Assembly: GCA_023014485.1 (NCBI GenBank)
Contig: JAJOZX010000876.1
Coordinates: 122,501 to 186,500 of the forward strand
Reading direction: 5' to 3'
Origin: Bathynomus jamesi
Lineage: Eukaryota; Arthropoda; Malacostraca; Isopoda; Cirolanidae
Length of the DNA stretch: 64,000 nt
A program made the position numbers and the translations under genes. Below the pieces are notes generated by a model. That model saw only the letters and a list, made by a program, of their open reading frames with translations. It had not been told where the DNA came from and made no database searches. Positions 53,233 to 64,000 of this stretch are shown here, in pieces (the stretch's first letter is position 1; the number at the start of each line of letters is the position of its first letter).

Positions 53233-53575
53233 GACGTTTTAAGAAATGCGTTAAAACGATTACGTTACATTACGTAACCGGAATAGCAGGTGAAATACTG
53301 GAAGTTAAACGTTAAATGACACGACTTCACGATGTATTTACTTACCAAAGAATGTTCGTACGTTTCACTATCATACGACAGATCATTTGGTCGTTTTACG
53401 CCTACCTGCTGAACGCGATTCAATAAATTTAAAAAAACTCAGTTTTTATAATTTTTTCCTATATTGCACAATTGTTGTACCGCATGGATCAACGAAATTG
53501 AAGATTTGTTGGTTGAAGGAAATTATCATACCTCGTGCAGATGGAAAGAGACTAAATTTTTGCCTTTCATCTTAT
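53233..53575 (-). repeat. Left LTR (3' LTR) of the BEL/Pao element
   Basis: Matches the right LTR through TTCACGATGTATTTAC, GACAGATCATTTGGTCGT, ATCAACGAAATTGAAGATTT and GGTTRAAGGAAATTATC. Substitutions and small indels are frequent (roughly one in ten by eye), indicating an old insertion. The exact ends are uncertain by about 20 bases. Confidence 0.7.
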
Positions 53576-55179
53576 GCTTTTAGGCAAAATAAAAATCTGA
53601 TGACGTTAAAATGTTCTTTATAAATGTTTTATGAACATGAAAATGTATGGTCAGGGAAACGTTCTGATAACATTTTTATATATTTCAGTAACGTCGTTAC
53701 AATATTTTGCTAATGTTCCTTCAAAATTGTTATTAAAGATTGTCACAACATTTATCAAACATTAACAAAGAATTTTCCTTCATTAAAAATAGTTTATATT
53801 ATTGAACGAGTGGCGCCATCTATTAGAGGACATTTCAGTTATATTTTAATTCCGTTCATTTTCATTAACAGAGAGCAATTACATGCAAGTTAATTATTTT
53901 GTCAATCCAGAACAACATATTATACAACGTAAGTTTTAACATTAAATATACAAGACAAACTTCCCTCACCTTTGTAGGGTTCGAACCTTTGTCAAAGAAA
54001 ACATTCGGCTATGAGACGCTGTAGAAGAAAGGCAAAGTTTTATGTATCGTTCGTATTCGTTTTTGTACACATACACACACACACACACACACATAAATAA
54101 ATAAATTTTTGGACTAAAAGGAAAAAAATAATACATGTAATGAAACACACAATAATAAATAGTAATAAAAACTACTCAAAGCTAAGAACTACAGAAAAAA
54201 AATTAAAATATCAATATCGGTGTTAAGTGGAGCTATAGATAAACATTTTCATACCAAGAAGTCCATCATAGTCTGGAAAATATAAATCAGGACTGATGAA
54301 TAGCTTGGATAATTGGATTATCTGGATTCTGAATTCTTCGCATTAGACTGTATTAAACATTACAAACAGCTTTCTATACCTATCAATATATTCTTGCAAA
54401 ACAACATCATATTTTAATAGTTATTGTGATATTGTGTCATGCATGTTTTGACGGTGTTTCTATAACATTTGTATTTAAAATTAATAACATCACAAACATA
54501 TCGTCATAACATCATTAAAATGTTATTTCAATATATTCTTGTAAAACAAGACTTTTTTTAAAAATGTTATTTGATAATATATGTGCAACACCCAACATAA
54601 AACTTTCTTAATTAAGAACTTATGACTTCTTTTACGTATCAAAGCTTCTTTGAGGTGAGATAATAACTTCTTTTAATGATACACAATTTCTTTTGGTAGA
54701 AGATATGGTCTTCAAAACCTCCTTTTTGGAGTGAATTGAGAAAATAGGAGATAATGTTTCTATTTATAGAAACATGTGGGCAGTTTCTTTCTGTGTGAAT
54801 CTTTCAATAATGTTGTTGTGTATTACTCGGGTATTTATATATGGATAAACATGCATGCACATATATATAGTATAGATGCGTACATTTTAAATGGTAATGA
54901 TTTATTTTCTGTAACCGTGTAAATGAAATATTTTTCATACATTTCCAACACAAAAAAAACTTGTTTAATTTTTCAATATCAAGTTCAGTTTCGTTTTAAC
55001 TCAATTTCGCAATTTCTTCTAAGTTTTCAAGGTGTTAAATTTCTTACGTTGTAAGTTGTTCGGCTATATTTTATCAAGCTTTCTGGGCTGTTTTTCTTAC
55101 TTGTAAAGATCTACTTTGTTTGTTTATTTAGCGATAGTTATCGTTGTTCATTTCAGTCTCAACATTTTTGAATAAATTT

Positions 55180-56527
55180 CAAGTGGAAATGGTTTTATTA
55201 CGAGTTTTCTTGCGTTTCCGGTTTCCATTTTTACGATTAATGACCGAACGATTTTCATCAGCACCGGTAATCAATTTTTTTTCACTTCCCCCATTTTCCA
55301 ATTCATTCTGTTGATATCATCGTGGATGAGTACTATTTCGCCAATCTTTGGGGATCTACAGTACTTGCGACGTTTGACTGATCATAATCTCTTTCATGTA
55401 TAGAAAGTGGGTACTCGTTTTGTCCACAAATAATCTGAGTTTTTCAACTTTCCGTTGCCTCACTGTTCATATTTGTTCTATATTAAAGGTTGGATCGATT
55501 TCATCTATAATAGTTGGTATGTTGCTTAGCCTATAATCATACAGGAGTTGAAATGGCGTAAAGGCGACGTCATTTATGTTACACTCACGTGAGCGATTGG
55601 TCGTTTAACTTTGACTTTTTCGATGAATGTTCTTAACTTATCTAGTAAGATGAAGTCTTTCCCAAACCCATTCTTGATGGAAGTTTTCGTTAGGCCTACG
55701 AGTTTTTCTCATATTCCGCCGAACCATGGTGCTTTCGCTAGAATAAACCGCCCTTCAGAGCGATTTTGATGGAGGTTTTTAAATCTCTCGTCTTGTTGTA
55801 AGCGGTTCAAATAATCGGCGGATGCGCGAAAGGTGGTAGGATCGCTACTATACATGTATTTGGAGAAGGATCGTCTTCGTACGAATCGTCTAAACGCGCG
55901 AATAAAAGATTCACTCGACTTGTCTTCTACAACTTCTAAGTGAATAGCGTGAGTGACAACGCATGTAAAAAAGACTATTAGACTTTAGAGGTAACATTTT
56001 TCTCTTTTACCATAAATGATCCGGTGTCACCCTCCCCGATGGTGAAGAACGGTCTCGTTATGGAGTTATTGGTACTGGGAAAAGAGAGACTCAAATTTTT
56101 TTCCTGCAATTAACGCAAGGATGGATTGCCGATTTGACTATCTCAATTTTAGTATCCACCAGCGTTGGCGTAAGGTGTTCACGACTACAGACACCTGCAT
56201 AATGGACTTTACAGCTTTACAGTGCGTATCTCTGATTATGAGTTCGGTGAAGTGATGTCTGGTTGGCAACAAGAGTGGGAATATAGTTTGCCAATCGACT
56301 TCCGCGTTATCAGCGTGTCCTTGGCATCTAATAATTTCTTTGTGACGCGCCAGCCTAAATTGTCTCACAATGTTAGGGACTTTTTGTGGAGGATTTGCCA
56401 AATACTTAGTTACCTCAGGGTAACACTCCGACTGAGCTCTGCTAAATCCAATATTTCTCTGCGTCTTCCATTTCTTAACACCTATATCTTTTGTTGCTTT
56501 AACTTTTTTGTTAATAAACTTAAGCAT
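55180..56527 (-). pseudogene. BEL/Pao integrase region
   Basis: The frame 56527-56138 has SECYPEVTKYLANPPQKVPN and then FPLLLPTRHHFTELIIRDTH, the His-containing start of the zinc-binding domain that precedes retroviral-type integrases, ending RQRWWILKLR. The catalytic core is unreadable because of many stops. Near 55310, residues around MNWKMGEV correspond to the W-x-x-G-x-[IV] motif at the integrase C-terminus in BEL elements. Non-functional. Confidence 0.65.
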
Positions 56528-56579
56528 CAGCTAGTTAAGGTGCTCGGCCTTAAGATATCTAAACTTTTCGCACGTGAAA

Positions 56580-57480
56580 ACTGGCTTGCTTTGGGTCGTA
56601 TTTGGCATATGAGAAATTAATACAGCCGTTATTTACTCGTAGCCGAGTAAATAATGGCTTGGCCATTTAGGCCTTTCTCGTTTATGACCCAATTAGGACC
56701 CTGTGTCCATAATTCAGATTTTAGGGACGTTTTAACTTAAATACGTTTCCTGAGTAAATCAGCAGATTTTTTCTTAGTTTGCACATAATACCATTCAACA
56801 TTTGACACTAGTTGTTCAATTTCATGCACTCGATTGTGTACGTATGGTTGAAAGTTTTTGTCCAAAAACAGCCAGCTGAGCATTACTTGGTTGGCCGACC
56901 AAATATGTAATGATGTAACTAGTTCTTTAGAGTAAGTTTTGATGGTATAGCTTATGAGCTAAGCAGCTGACGTTGCAGAGGTAAGTTCTAACTTTGGAAC
57001 GAAGAGTTTCTTTAATGGAGTTACTCGGGATTTAGCAATAACGAAATGTGCTTCGTTATTAGTTACCCTGTATATGACTGCCCTGTAAATCGCGTCATAA
57101 AAGGCGTGCAGATCTACTTGGTTTTCTGAAATAATCGTACGTGGTAACTCGGTATTTGTTACCGAGTTCAGTTCTTGCTCGATTCTGTGCCAATGGCTCG
57201 TCAAACTTGCGTTAAGTGGTTCGTCCCACTCGAACTTTTGTTTCTATAACGCTTGTATGAAAATTCAAGCCGAGAAGGTTACGGGCATGAACTATCCCAA
57301 CGGATCAAATATCCTGGTCGTTTGACTTGCTATCTTTAGTTTTGCTGGGTTCTCAATTTCCTGAAACTGGTCAGGGTATTTTAAAACGTCTCGTTTGGTA
57401 TCCCATTCAATGCTGAATATCTTTATGGGTTTCTCAACGTTCTTGGGACAATCTCTGTTCGTTTCGAAGATGTTTTGGAG
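56580..57480 (-). pseudogene. BEL/Pao RNase H and connection region
   Basis: From 57480 leftward: FSIEWDTKRDVLKYP (family form L-G-[IV]-x-W), RIFDPLG, WHRIEQELNSV, LHAFYDAIYRAVIYRVTNN (D-A-S form of RNase H with Ser lost), VTPLKKLFVPKLELTSATSA (catalytic Glu block), IWSANQVMLSWLF (family form [ST]-D-S-x-x-x-L-x-W) and VEWYYVQTKKKSADL (usual V-P-T-x-x-N-P-A-D). The order and spacing are classical for Pao; several key acids are substituted. Confidence 0.75.
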
Positions 57481-57750
57481 GTGTTCTGAATTAGACGTTC
57501 ATTCTCTTAAATTTAGCCCCCTCTCCCCCAAAATTCGTTTAGACTCCCTCTAAAACTGAACGATTTCAGTTGGTTCGTTTGACGTTCCTTGGAGGTTATA
57601 TCCACGTAGATGTTGCGTTCGATATCCTTCGAAGTTTTATATTCGCATTATCTTAGGTGATGTCTGACAAACAAGTAAAAATAAGTAAATAAGAATAAGT
57701 AAGTAAGAATTGACTGCAGGTTGCCGCAAACAGCACAACTCAATAAACGT

Positions 57751-58430
57751 TTAAGGGACTGTTGAGATCCGAAGGAACCTCAGGCCACAAAACGTAGTGA
57801 CGTAACTATCGTCCTCATAGAAGGCGATCATAAGAAAAGCCTTCGCCATGTTACTTAGGCGTTCGTATTTGTTGAGTCTGAATATGAGGAGGACTTGAAA
57901 TAGTTCTTTGTTAAGAGAAGGTCTAGAACACAGGCAATCGTTCAGAGAAGGAGTTCCTGCAGAGCAGTCGAAAATTACTCTGACTGGGATGTTCACGGAA
58001 TCCTCTCGTTTGACTGCTAAGTGGGGTAAAGAGTGAATTCGAGGGTTGGAGTTGGAGTTGGTACTTATCTCCACCTTTCAAGAAATTGTCTCGAGTCGTT
58101 CCTCGAAGGTTTTTAGATACTATTTTAATTCTTTGGAATGTTCCCGAAGAATTAACAAGTTCCTTAAGATTAGACTTAAATCTACCCAACAGGAGGAGAC
58201 TAAAATTATTTGGAAGATCTGGATTGTCTTTCTTCCAGGGGAGTTTCGCGAGATAATGACCATCGCGTCTTTCACTGTTCTTTTCGAATTCCTGGAGCGT
58301 TTCCATGTGTTCGTTCTTGTTTCAGGTTTCCAAGTCTTCTAGACTTTGGTCTAATTTTTCAACTGCACATCTAAGTACAGAGACTACTCCACTGGAGGTT
58401 CTACCTTGATTTTCGTTTGTATATACTGGC
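57751..58430 (-). pseudogene. BEL/Pao reverse transcriptase, N-terminal part
   Basis: The frames 58306-57923 and 58074-57751 give MEHMETLQEF-like sequence, GHYLAKLPWKKDNPDLPNNF, then VRVIFDCSAGTPSLNDCL, RPSLNKELFQVLLIFRLNKY and MAKAFLMIAFYEDD. These are the linker and the first RT blocks; the catalytic Asp in the usual D-I-x-K-A-F block is replaced (NMAKAF). A frameshift lies near 58040. The YVDD block expected between 57480 and 57750 is not visible, so that part is deleted or scrambled. Confidence 0.75.
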
Positions 58431-58784
58431 CCAGTGACTGTGTCCTAGTCGACTCTCGAGTAAGTGAATGTCATATAACGTTCTTTGAAATAGTTATCGG
58501 CACTTTCTATTTTAGTTAGGCTAAAGTTGATATATCTTAGTTTTGGTTAATTTTCGTATTTAAAAAAGGCCAAAATTGAATTCTGCGCGTAAAATTAGCT
58601 AAGAAAAAAATATATTTTTATTAAAAATGAACATTGAATGAAACCGAGAAGACCCTTGTAATGATATAAGAAATACGTTAAAATGATTATGTTACGTAAC
58701 GGGAATAGCGGGTGAAATAAATTGAACGTTAAAGGACACAACTTCACGATGTATTTACGTGCCAGTAAATGTCCGTCCGTTAAT

Positions 58785-59069
58785 CAGGGTTGCCAGATAT
58801 GTATGATGGAAAGAGTAGCCCAATATAACATGCAAAATACAATAATTCGTTTTTGTTGTTTAAGCATCCGTTAACTCAGGCAAATTTGTGAAATCAAAGT
58901 ATATTAATCATGAAAATATATTATAATTTAATTTACAGTCTTCTTACATACTAATGAAGAGGAAGACGCCATCCGCTTTACGATGATGTAATATTCTGAC
59001 GTAATGCAATAACCTTTGTGGGAAGAATTCGCAAAAAGTTTCCTGCAAGTATGAAATTCTCGGTAATAT

Positions 59070-59120
<51 letters not shown>

Positions 59121-59538
59121 ATGTCTGTCTGTTCGTTTATACACGTCTAAACAGCTTAGGTGATCTGCACCAAATTTAGTATACACATTAAGGGAGAACC
59201 ATTAAAGGTTTTAATATCACACCCGCCCCTCCTAGTTCCCCTACTCCCTATATCCGTTGTTTTCCCTCATTATATGAAGTTACGGTATTTATGAAACTAA
59301 AAATGTATATAGATTTCGTACAAGTTTATTTTTTTATTATTCAATAAAACTAATGTAACTGTGTGTGTTTTGAGGCTTTGTATTTATTATAGAAAAGTAG
59401 CGCGTATATTTAAAAAGTAGCTCAATGACGTTTTAAATTAGCCAAAAAGGTAACAAGTAGCCCAAAGTGAAAATTTAGTAGCGAGAGGGATTTAAAATTA
59501 GCCCAATTTGTGACTTTTAGCCCAGTCTGGTAACCCTG
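58785..59538. mobile_element. Non-autonomous hAT element inside the LTR
   Basis: The ends CAGGGTTGCCAGATA and GTCTGGTAACCCTG are inverted repeats. Subterminal TAGCCCA/TAGCCCAAT words recur at both ends. The target sequence GTCCGTT is found on both sides (followed by AAT on the left and TCG on the right), an imperfect 8-bp-type duplication. It contains (TA)n and dispersed repeat D copy 2; no transposase is seen. Confidence 0.8.
59120..59290 (+). repeat. Dispersed repeat D, copy 2
   Basis: Begins after (TA)n with ATGTCTGTCTGTTCGTTTAT and runs to the C-rich stretch CCCGCCCCTCCTAGTTCCCC. Corresponds to 43853-44035 on the other strand. It is contained within the hAT insert. Confidence 0.6.
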
Positions 59539-59761
59539 GTCCGTTTCGCTATTATAGGACAGATCATTTGGTCGTCTACGTCCGCTTGCTGAACGTGCTT
59601 CAATATGTTTTAAAAACTCAATGTTTTCGTAATCTTTCCCTATACTGCACAAATGTTGTACCAAATAAATCAACGAAATTGAAGATTTATTGGTTAAAGG
59701 AAATTATCGTACCCTGTCCAGATGGGAATTGCCTCAATCTTTGTCTTTTAGATTTTTTTTT

Positions 59762-59801
<40 letters not shown>

Positions 59802-59823
59802 ATGTTATTATTATTAATATATA

Positions 59824-60557
59824 CGAGGTTTGTTCAAAAAGTATCTGGACTGATGCGATTATAGACAGAATATGGTACTTACAGGGTTTGGGGCTCAATC
59901 ACCCTCAAAGTACGCTCCTTCTGAAGCCACACACTTTGCCCAACGATCCTGCCACTGTTGAAAACATTTTTCGAAAGCACTTTTCGGAATGGCCAAAAGC
60001 TGCTCCGTCGAATTTCTTTTAATGGTTTCATCATCATCGAATTGGTGTCCTTTGTGTTTGTTTGAGCTTCGAAAAAAAAAAAAGTCGCATGAAGCCAAAT
60101 CCGGCGAATATGGAGGCTGCTGTACTTGGTGGGTAGGGCTTTTGGCCAAAAATAGCTGGACAAGTTGCGACGAGTGAGATGGCGTGTTATTGTGATGAAA
60201 CATCCAGTCTCCTGACTCCCACTTCTGCGGCCGTTTCCTCCGAACTGCTTCACATAGACGTCTCAAAACTTCAGTGTAAAATTCCTTGTTGATCGTTTGT
60301 CCCTGTGGACCATATTCATGGTGCACAACACCTTCACAGTAAAATAAAACTAAAAACAGGTAACATGAAGAAATCGCCGCGAAACAAAACACGTTTAACT
60401 TTATTGGTTCACCACAGTGGACTGACGCTACACAATGAAGTGCAACCCATCAATCAACTTGTCTCAACATGTAGATACATGCTTAGCACGGTCAACTCCA
60501 AGCGTGACCTTGTTCTAAAAATAAACATCCTGTCCGGATACTGTTTAACAGACCTCG
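59824..60557 (-). mobile_element. Mariner (DD34D) element, 734 bp, N-terminal half deleted
   Basis: The ends CGAGGTTTGTTCAAAAAGTA and the inverted CGAGGTCTGTTAAACAGTAT are flanked by TA on both sides. The length is about half of a full mariner. The gene fragment lies on the minus strand near the left end, and about 200 bases of leader remain on the right. Confidence 0.9.
59895..60345 (-). pseudogene. Mariner transposase C-terminal half, DD34D type
   Basis: An open minus-strand frame reads CEGVVHHEYGPQGQTINKEF, YTEVLRRLCEAVRRKRPQKW, DWMFHHNNTPSHSS, then PPYSPDLASCDFFFF and CFQQWQDRWAKCVASEGAYF plus EGD and a stop. The second catalytic Asp (usually H-H-D-N) is Asn here; 34 residues separate it from the last Asp. 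The first Asp and both helix-turn-helix domains are deleted. The family resembles that of human SETMAR by motif order. No stop interrupts 150 residues, so deletion probably preceded little further decay. Confidence 0.85.
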
Positions 60558-60606
60558 TATAGCTATCGTTTTTAAAAGCACAATAACTGCCTAGAAATTA
60601 AATAAA

Positions 60607-61407
60607 AACCAATAAAATCCCCAAAAGTTAAAAGGGAGATAAAACACCAAATATGCGAAGCTTGTCGAGAGAAACTACTCTCATCATTCAGGCCGCAAGA
60701 CTAAAACTAACGGTTAGAGTCAAAATTAAAAAAGAAATACTAAAAACGTCATGCTTCAGGCACCACAAACTGGCGCAAAATGTTCCGCGAAGAATGGAAG
60801 ATTTTAAGAGCCAAAAATTATTCATCAGAGTTAGTGAGAAAGTTCTGTTTTATATTAAAATCATAATAAAATTATCAGTATTTTTTATAATAAAAGATTC
60901 AAAAAGTTTTCCTTTTGGAGTTTTAATAATTTCCACGTCGAAGAACGAGAGTTGCATTATGTTCCAATTCGGCAGTAAACATGATAGAGGGTAAAACACT
61001 GTTCAATCTGTCAGGTATATAATTAGGAACCAAATCCAGCGGAAGCAGAACTTAATATGAATAATGCTCAGTTACTTTTAAACATTAATAATGATGATAA
61101 ACGAAAAATGTTGAATCTTTTATTACAAAAAAAAAAAAAAGGAAAAAAAAACGACGATAATTTTAATATAAATCACGGAACTTTCTCACTCAATCTTATG
61201 ACTAATTTTTGGCTCTTGAAATCTCTCTTCTCGGCACATTTTGCGCCGGATTGAGTTGCTTGAATCATAACGTTTATAGTATTTATTCCTTTAAATTTTA
61301 ACTCTAACTGTTAGTTTTAGTCTTGCCGCCTGAGTGATGAGAGTAGTTTCTTTCGAAAAGTTTCGTGGTTTTTGGTATTTTATCTCTTAACTTTTGGGGA
61401 TTTTAGG

Positions 61408-61409
<2 letters not shown>
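60607..61409. mobile_element. Long-inverted-repeat element, 803 bp, unclassified
   Basis: Left arm about 60607-60850, right arm about 61170-61409. Shared blocks (left / right inverted) include AAATCCCCAAAAGTTAA, GAAACTACTCTCATCA, GCAAGACTAAAACTAAC, GGCGCAAAATGT, AAGAGCCAAAAATTA and GTGAGAAAGTTC. The identity looks around 80 percent. A central 320 bases is AT-rich with only short ORFs. No flanking duplication is clear; (TA)n follows on the right. Confidence 0.75.
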
Positions 61410-61441
<32 letters not shown>

Positions 61442-62959
61442 GTGTGTACGAGTACATTTAAATGGTTATAATTTATTTTCTGTAGCTGTGAAATATTTTT
61501 CAGAATCTCTCCGTAAAGACAAAGGTCATGTAACGGAGGGAACCTACATCTTTACGTGGTATTTTGCACCATGGGCCACTACATCATCTGAAAGCGAAGG
61601 ACTGTCATGCATTCAGCTACTGAACAAATCCAAAGTCGCTTAATTTCGCTGGTCTAATGGGAAGCGGTGTTCAGATGCAACCACGACGCATAACCATTAT
61701 CAAAAAGACCTACATACATACAGATAGGTCAACGACACTAATTTAACCCGACTTATAACCTAACCAAGCGTATCCAAACTAGGCCTGAACTAAATTAAAC
61801 CACAGGACAAACGTGCACAGAATGTCGCATCGACAAAAGGTCGATCAGGAAAGTAAATTTTTCGTATCATACACTGTAGATGTAACTGTGTATGCGTAAT
61901 AGATGTAAGATATTTAAAACATAGTTGTACTTTAGAAGCCGATTTAGCAGCGAGGCGTCTGAATGGGACCTATATACCCACATGGTCGATAAGACATAAC
62001 ATCGACACTAAAAAAAAACTAACTTAACCCATGGTAACCTAATCCACAACTTGTCGATTTTACGTCGAAGCGATCAGATATCGTTTGCCAGTTTCAATTT
62101 ATGAAAAAAAAATTTTTAGTTGATGGCGACTATTGTTTGGTTTTTTATTTGATTACGTACATGTTAGTCCCGGATCTAACACTAAGTCGAAGTTCGATCG
62201 TGCTTTATACCTTCAGAGAATACGAGGCGTCATCTTTTTAACTGTTATACGCGACACGATGCCTATTTTCACGATCATTTCCTATTGTGAATTTTGAATC
62301 TTCGTTAAAATCATACATTCCGAATGTTTGTTAATACAAACTACAAGGAAGGTTTTGTTTTTGGGATAAATTAACAATTACACTTATGGACATTGTAATA
62401 GTGTAAATTACGTGAATAAAGTATTCAATAAATTTTATTTTACTGTTACACAAATGTAAGTATAAAATCCATTTATATAAAAGTGTAATAAATACTTCAA
62501 GTTAAAAATAAATTCCTCAAGTTCTGGTAAAGAATTTTGTTAAAAAATAATAAAAAATTAAAAATGTATTTCAGGGAGGACTGTCGAAAAATGAAACCTT
62601 TTCATCATCATAGATTAATTTCCAAAATGAGGGAATCCGGGAAACTTTTTAAAAATGCACTCAAAAAATGAAGAGCTAATGAGGAAAAACTGAGAAATGA
62701 TAAAATGCTACTGACCGTGGGAAATAAAAAAGCAAAAAATTTCTTGGAAAAACTGTCAACTATGTTAAAAATGAAAAATTTCACATGCCATCAATTATAA
62801 TATTGGGTCGTAACAAAGAGAAGAGAAAAATTTCACTGTGCTCATGAAAGTATTTTAATGGTTCAAATTTTAGTCGAAAAATAATTTACTTTCATTTATA
62901 ATGTAAATATGGTAAAACAATGTCCTTCTTCAGCGCGATCGCTACGCATAACTCTCATG
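61410..62959. other. No gene seen
   Basis: (TA)n at 61410-61440. The phrase AAATGGTWATRATTTATTTTC with following TGTARCYGTG recurs at 54888 and 61459, a short dispersed similarity. The remainder is AT-rich and unrecognised. Confidence 0.45.
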
Positions 62960-63150
62960 GTTTACACTTCCGCCCGAATTGTTCGTTCTGACAACGGTTA
63001 GGCTTCTCGACCCACTTTGGACCTGAAGCTTAACTTGGAATCCGAACTACACCCGCTAAAGAATCTTAATTAAAATCACAAAGTCAGAGCCGGGTCTCGA
63101 TCTCACGATCACCAAATCAGCAGCCTCGCGTCTTAACCACTAGGCTACAT
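62960..63150 (-). mobile_element. SINE-A copy 5, fragment
   Basis: On the minus strand: part of head 2 (GTAGCCTAGTGGTTAAGACG, then GATCGAGACCCGGC) and the tail (AACCGTTGTCAGAACGAACA, GGGCGGAAGTGTAAACCA). Head 1 and the linker are missing, so this is a 5'-truncated, rather diverged copy. Confidence 0.75.
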
Positions 63151-63412
63151 TGATCGTAAGATGTATTTGATAAGTTATATATTTTACATTTCAAGTATGT
63201 ACCCCATTACTGTTGAGTAAAGTCTTCATTTTACTGTATATTTGCCTAACTCACTTACAGACGCCCATAATAAAAAATAAATACAGTGGTATTCGTGATG
63301 CTTGTAATTACAAACCAGTTATAGGAGTTAGTCAATGCTTTTAAAAATTAATGAAATACTACACTTTGCATAAATTTTGTAAAGCGATGAAGCTGCATGA
63401 ACTTTTTTGTGC

Positions 63413-64000
63413 GGGAAGGAGGAGCCTAAGGGTGAATGTCCGCAAAAACGCCCTCCTCCCCATAGAGGAAGGAGAGATATAAAATCAAGGTCCAAGGTTT
63501 TAAAGATGCCTGGACACTGCGTTTGAAAGATTGGAAGTCACAGACGGGGGGGGGGGGGGAGATGGATTGAGGGAGATTGTTTCAGAGTTGACTGGTTGAG
63601 TCAATAATAATAATACCGATTAACCCTTGCGTTAGAGAGTTGGACAGAAAATGAACGAGTGTGTGTCGAAACTCGGGAACTGCGTGCTCTCCTTAAAGGA
63701 GGCATGCAGTTAGAGAGTTCAAAGGAGCAGTGTCCGTTATAATAGCGATAGTAAAAAGAGTGAGGCAACATTGCGGCGAAGAGAGAGGGACTGAAGCCAG
63801 TCAGTAAGAGGTGGGGAATTCATGAGACAAAATGCCTTTGATTCCAACCGGTCGAGTAGATCTGTGTGGGTTGAGCCACCCCCTACACATGAGAAGCGTA
63901 TTCCATACAGGGGCCGACAAGACCCCAGTACAGAGACAGCAACTCAGTGGGGATGAAGAAACTGCGGAGCAGGTACAACACAAATAACCACTTAGAAGTG
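63413..64000 (-). pseudogene. LINE family J, RT C-terminus and tail, runs off the window
   Basis: On the minus strand from the window edge: PLYGIRFSCVGGGSTHTDLL, DRLESKAFCLMNSPPLTDWL, QSLSLRRNVASLTLF, then NSLTACLLSGRARSSRVSTH and QLSNARVNRYYYY, ending in the G/A-rich 3' tail at 63413-63490. Same family as 47706-48432, with a G run of 11 bases at 63548-63558. The gene body lies beyond base 64000. Confidence 0.75.

Larger units (their letters stand above)
53233..59755 (-). mobile_element. BEL/Pao LTR retrotransposon, decayed
   Basis: Direct repeats at 53233-53575 and 58665-59755 bracket coding relics in the order RT, RNase H, integrase on the minus strand. The right LTR is split by a hAT element. 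Only about 360 bases separate the right LTR from the RT start, so gag and protease are deleted. Between the integrase end (about 55180) and the left LTR, 1.6 kb shows no recognisable gene; a tRNA-like patch (GGGTTCGAACC) lies at 53977. Confidence 0.8.
58665..59755 (-). repeat. Right LTR (5' LTR) of the BEL/Pao element, interrupted
   Basis: Pieces 58665-58784 and 59539-59755 are collinear with the left LTR; the 754-bp hAT element fills the gap. A (CA)n tract follows directly at 59766-59800. Confidence 0.7.

Noticed and set aside
53955..54030. tRNA-like segment with GGGTTCGAACC
   Set aside because: A T-arm-like sequence is present, but no convincing cloverleaf or anticodon arm can be drawn; might be a SINE remnant inside the Pao relic.

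Overview
The window looks like nuclear DNA of an arthropod, most likely a decapod crustacean. The reasons are the very dense dinucleotide microsatellites (TA, GT, GA), the absence of compact genes, and a repeat load of Tc1/mariner, hAT, Penelope, BEL/Pao and CR1-like or Jockey-like LINEs together with tRNA-derived SINEs. I found no host protein-coding gene, rRNA gene or intact tRNA gene. Every protein-like signal I can support belongs to a mobile element, and almost all are broken by frameshifts, stops or deletions. The species assignment is inference; nothing in the sequence names it.

Layout. 0-9.6 kb: microsatellites, SINE-A copies, a 91-bp mini-MITE, a 31-bp minisatellite and a Tc1 remnant. 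9.6-13.3 kb: a Tc1 element with long inverted repeats and a dead transposase, a Tc1-type MITE and a fold-back repeat. 15.8-21 kb: an unclassified element with palindromic CGCG subterminal repeats, a dispersed repeat with inverted ends, a LINE tail and a mariner relic. 21.3-25.1 kb: a hAT-like transposon with an unusual transposase, apparently nested in another hAT, followed by a LINE tail. 25.4-29.6 kb: a deleted mariner, then a 3.2-kb head-to-head palindrome of two Penelope-like elements, each with a hammerhead-ribozyme-like motif. 32.9-48.4 kb: a cluster of mariner copies and MITEs, a hAT derivative with a perfect target duplication, SINEs, and a palindromic SINE-B pair. 48.5-51.4 kb: a CR1-like LINE on the minus strand. 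53.2-59.8 kb: a decayed BEL/Pao retrotransposon whose right LTR is split by a hAT element. 59.8-64 kb: a DD34D mariner, a long-TIR element, a SINE fragment and a LINE tail running off the window.

How the parts relate. The elements parasitise or interrupt one another rather than forming a pathway. Many Tc1/mariner ends lie directly on (TA)n arrays, as expected for transposases that integrate at TA. Several mariner derivatives (25.4, 33.2, 39.5, 45.6 and 47.4 kb) keep the terminal repeats and only part of the transposase, usually its C-terminal end, so they would depend on transposase supplied elsewhere. The best-preserved reading frames are the mariner at 42.6-43.7 kb (one frameshift), the left-arm Penelope reverse transcriptase, and the 337-codon core of the hAT-like transposase at 22.9-23.9 kb.
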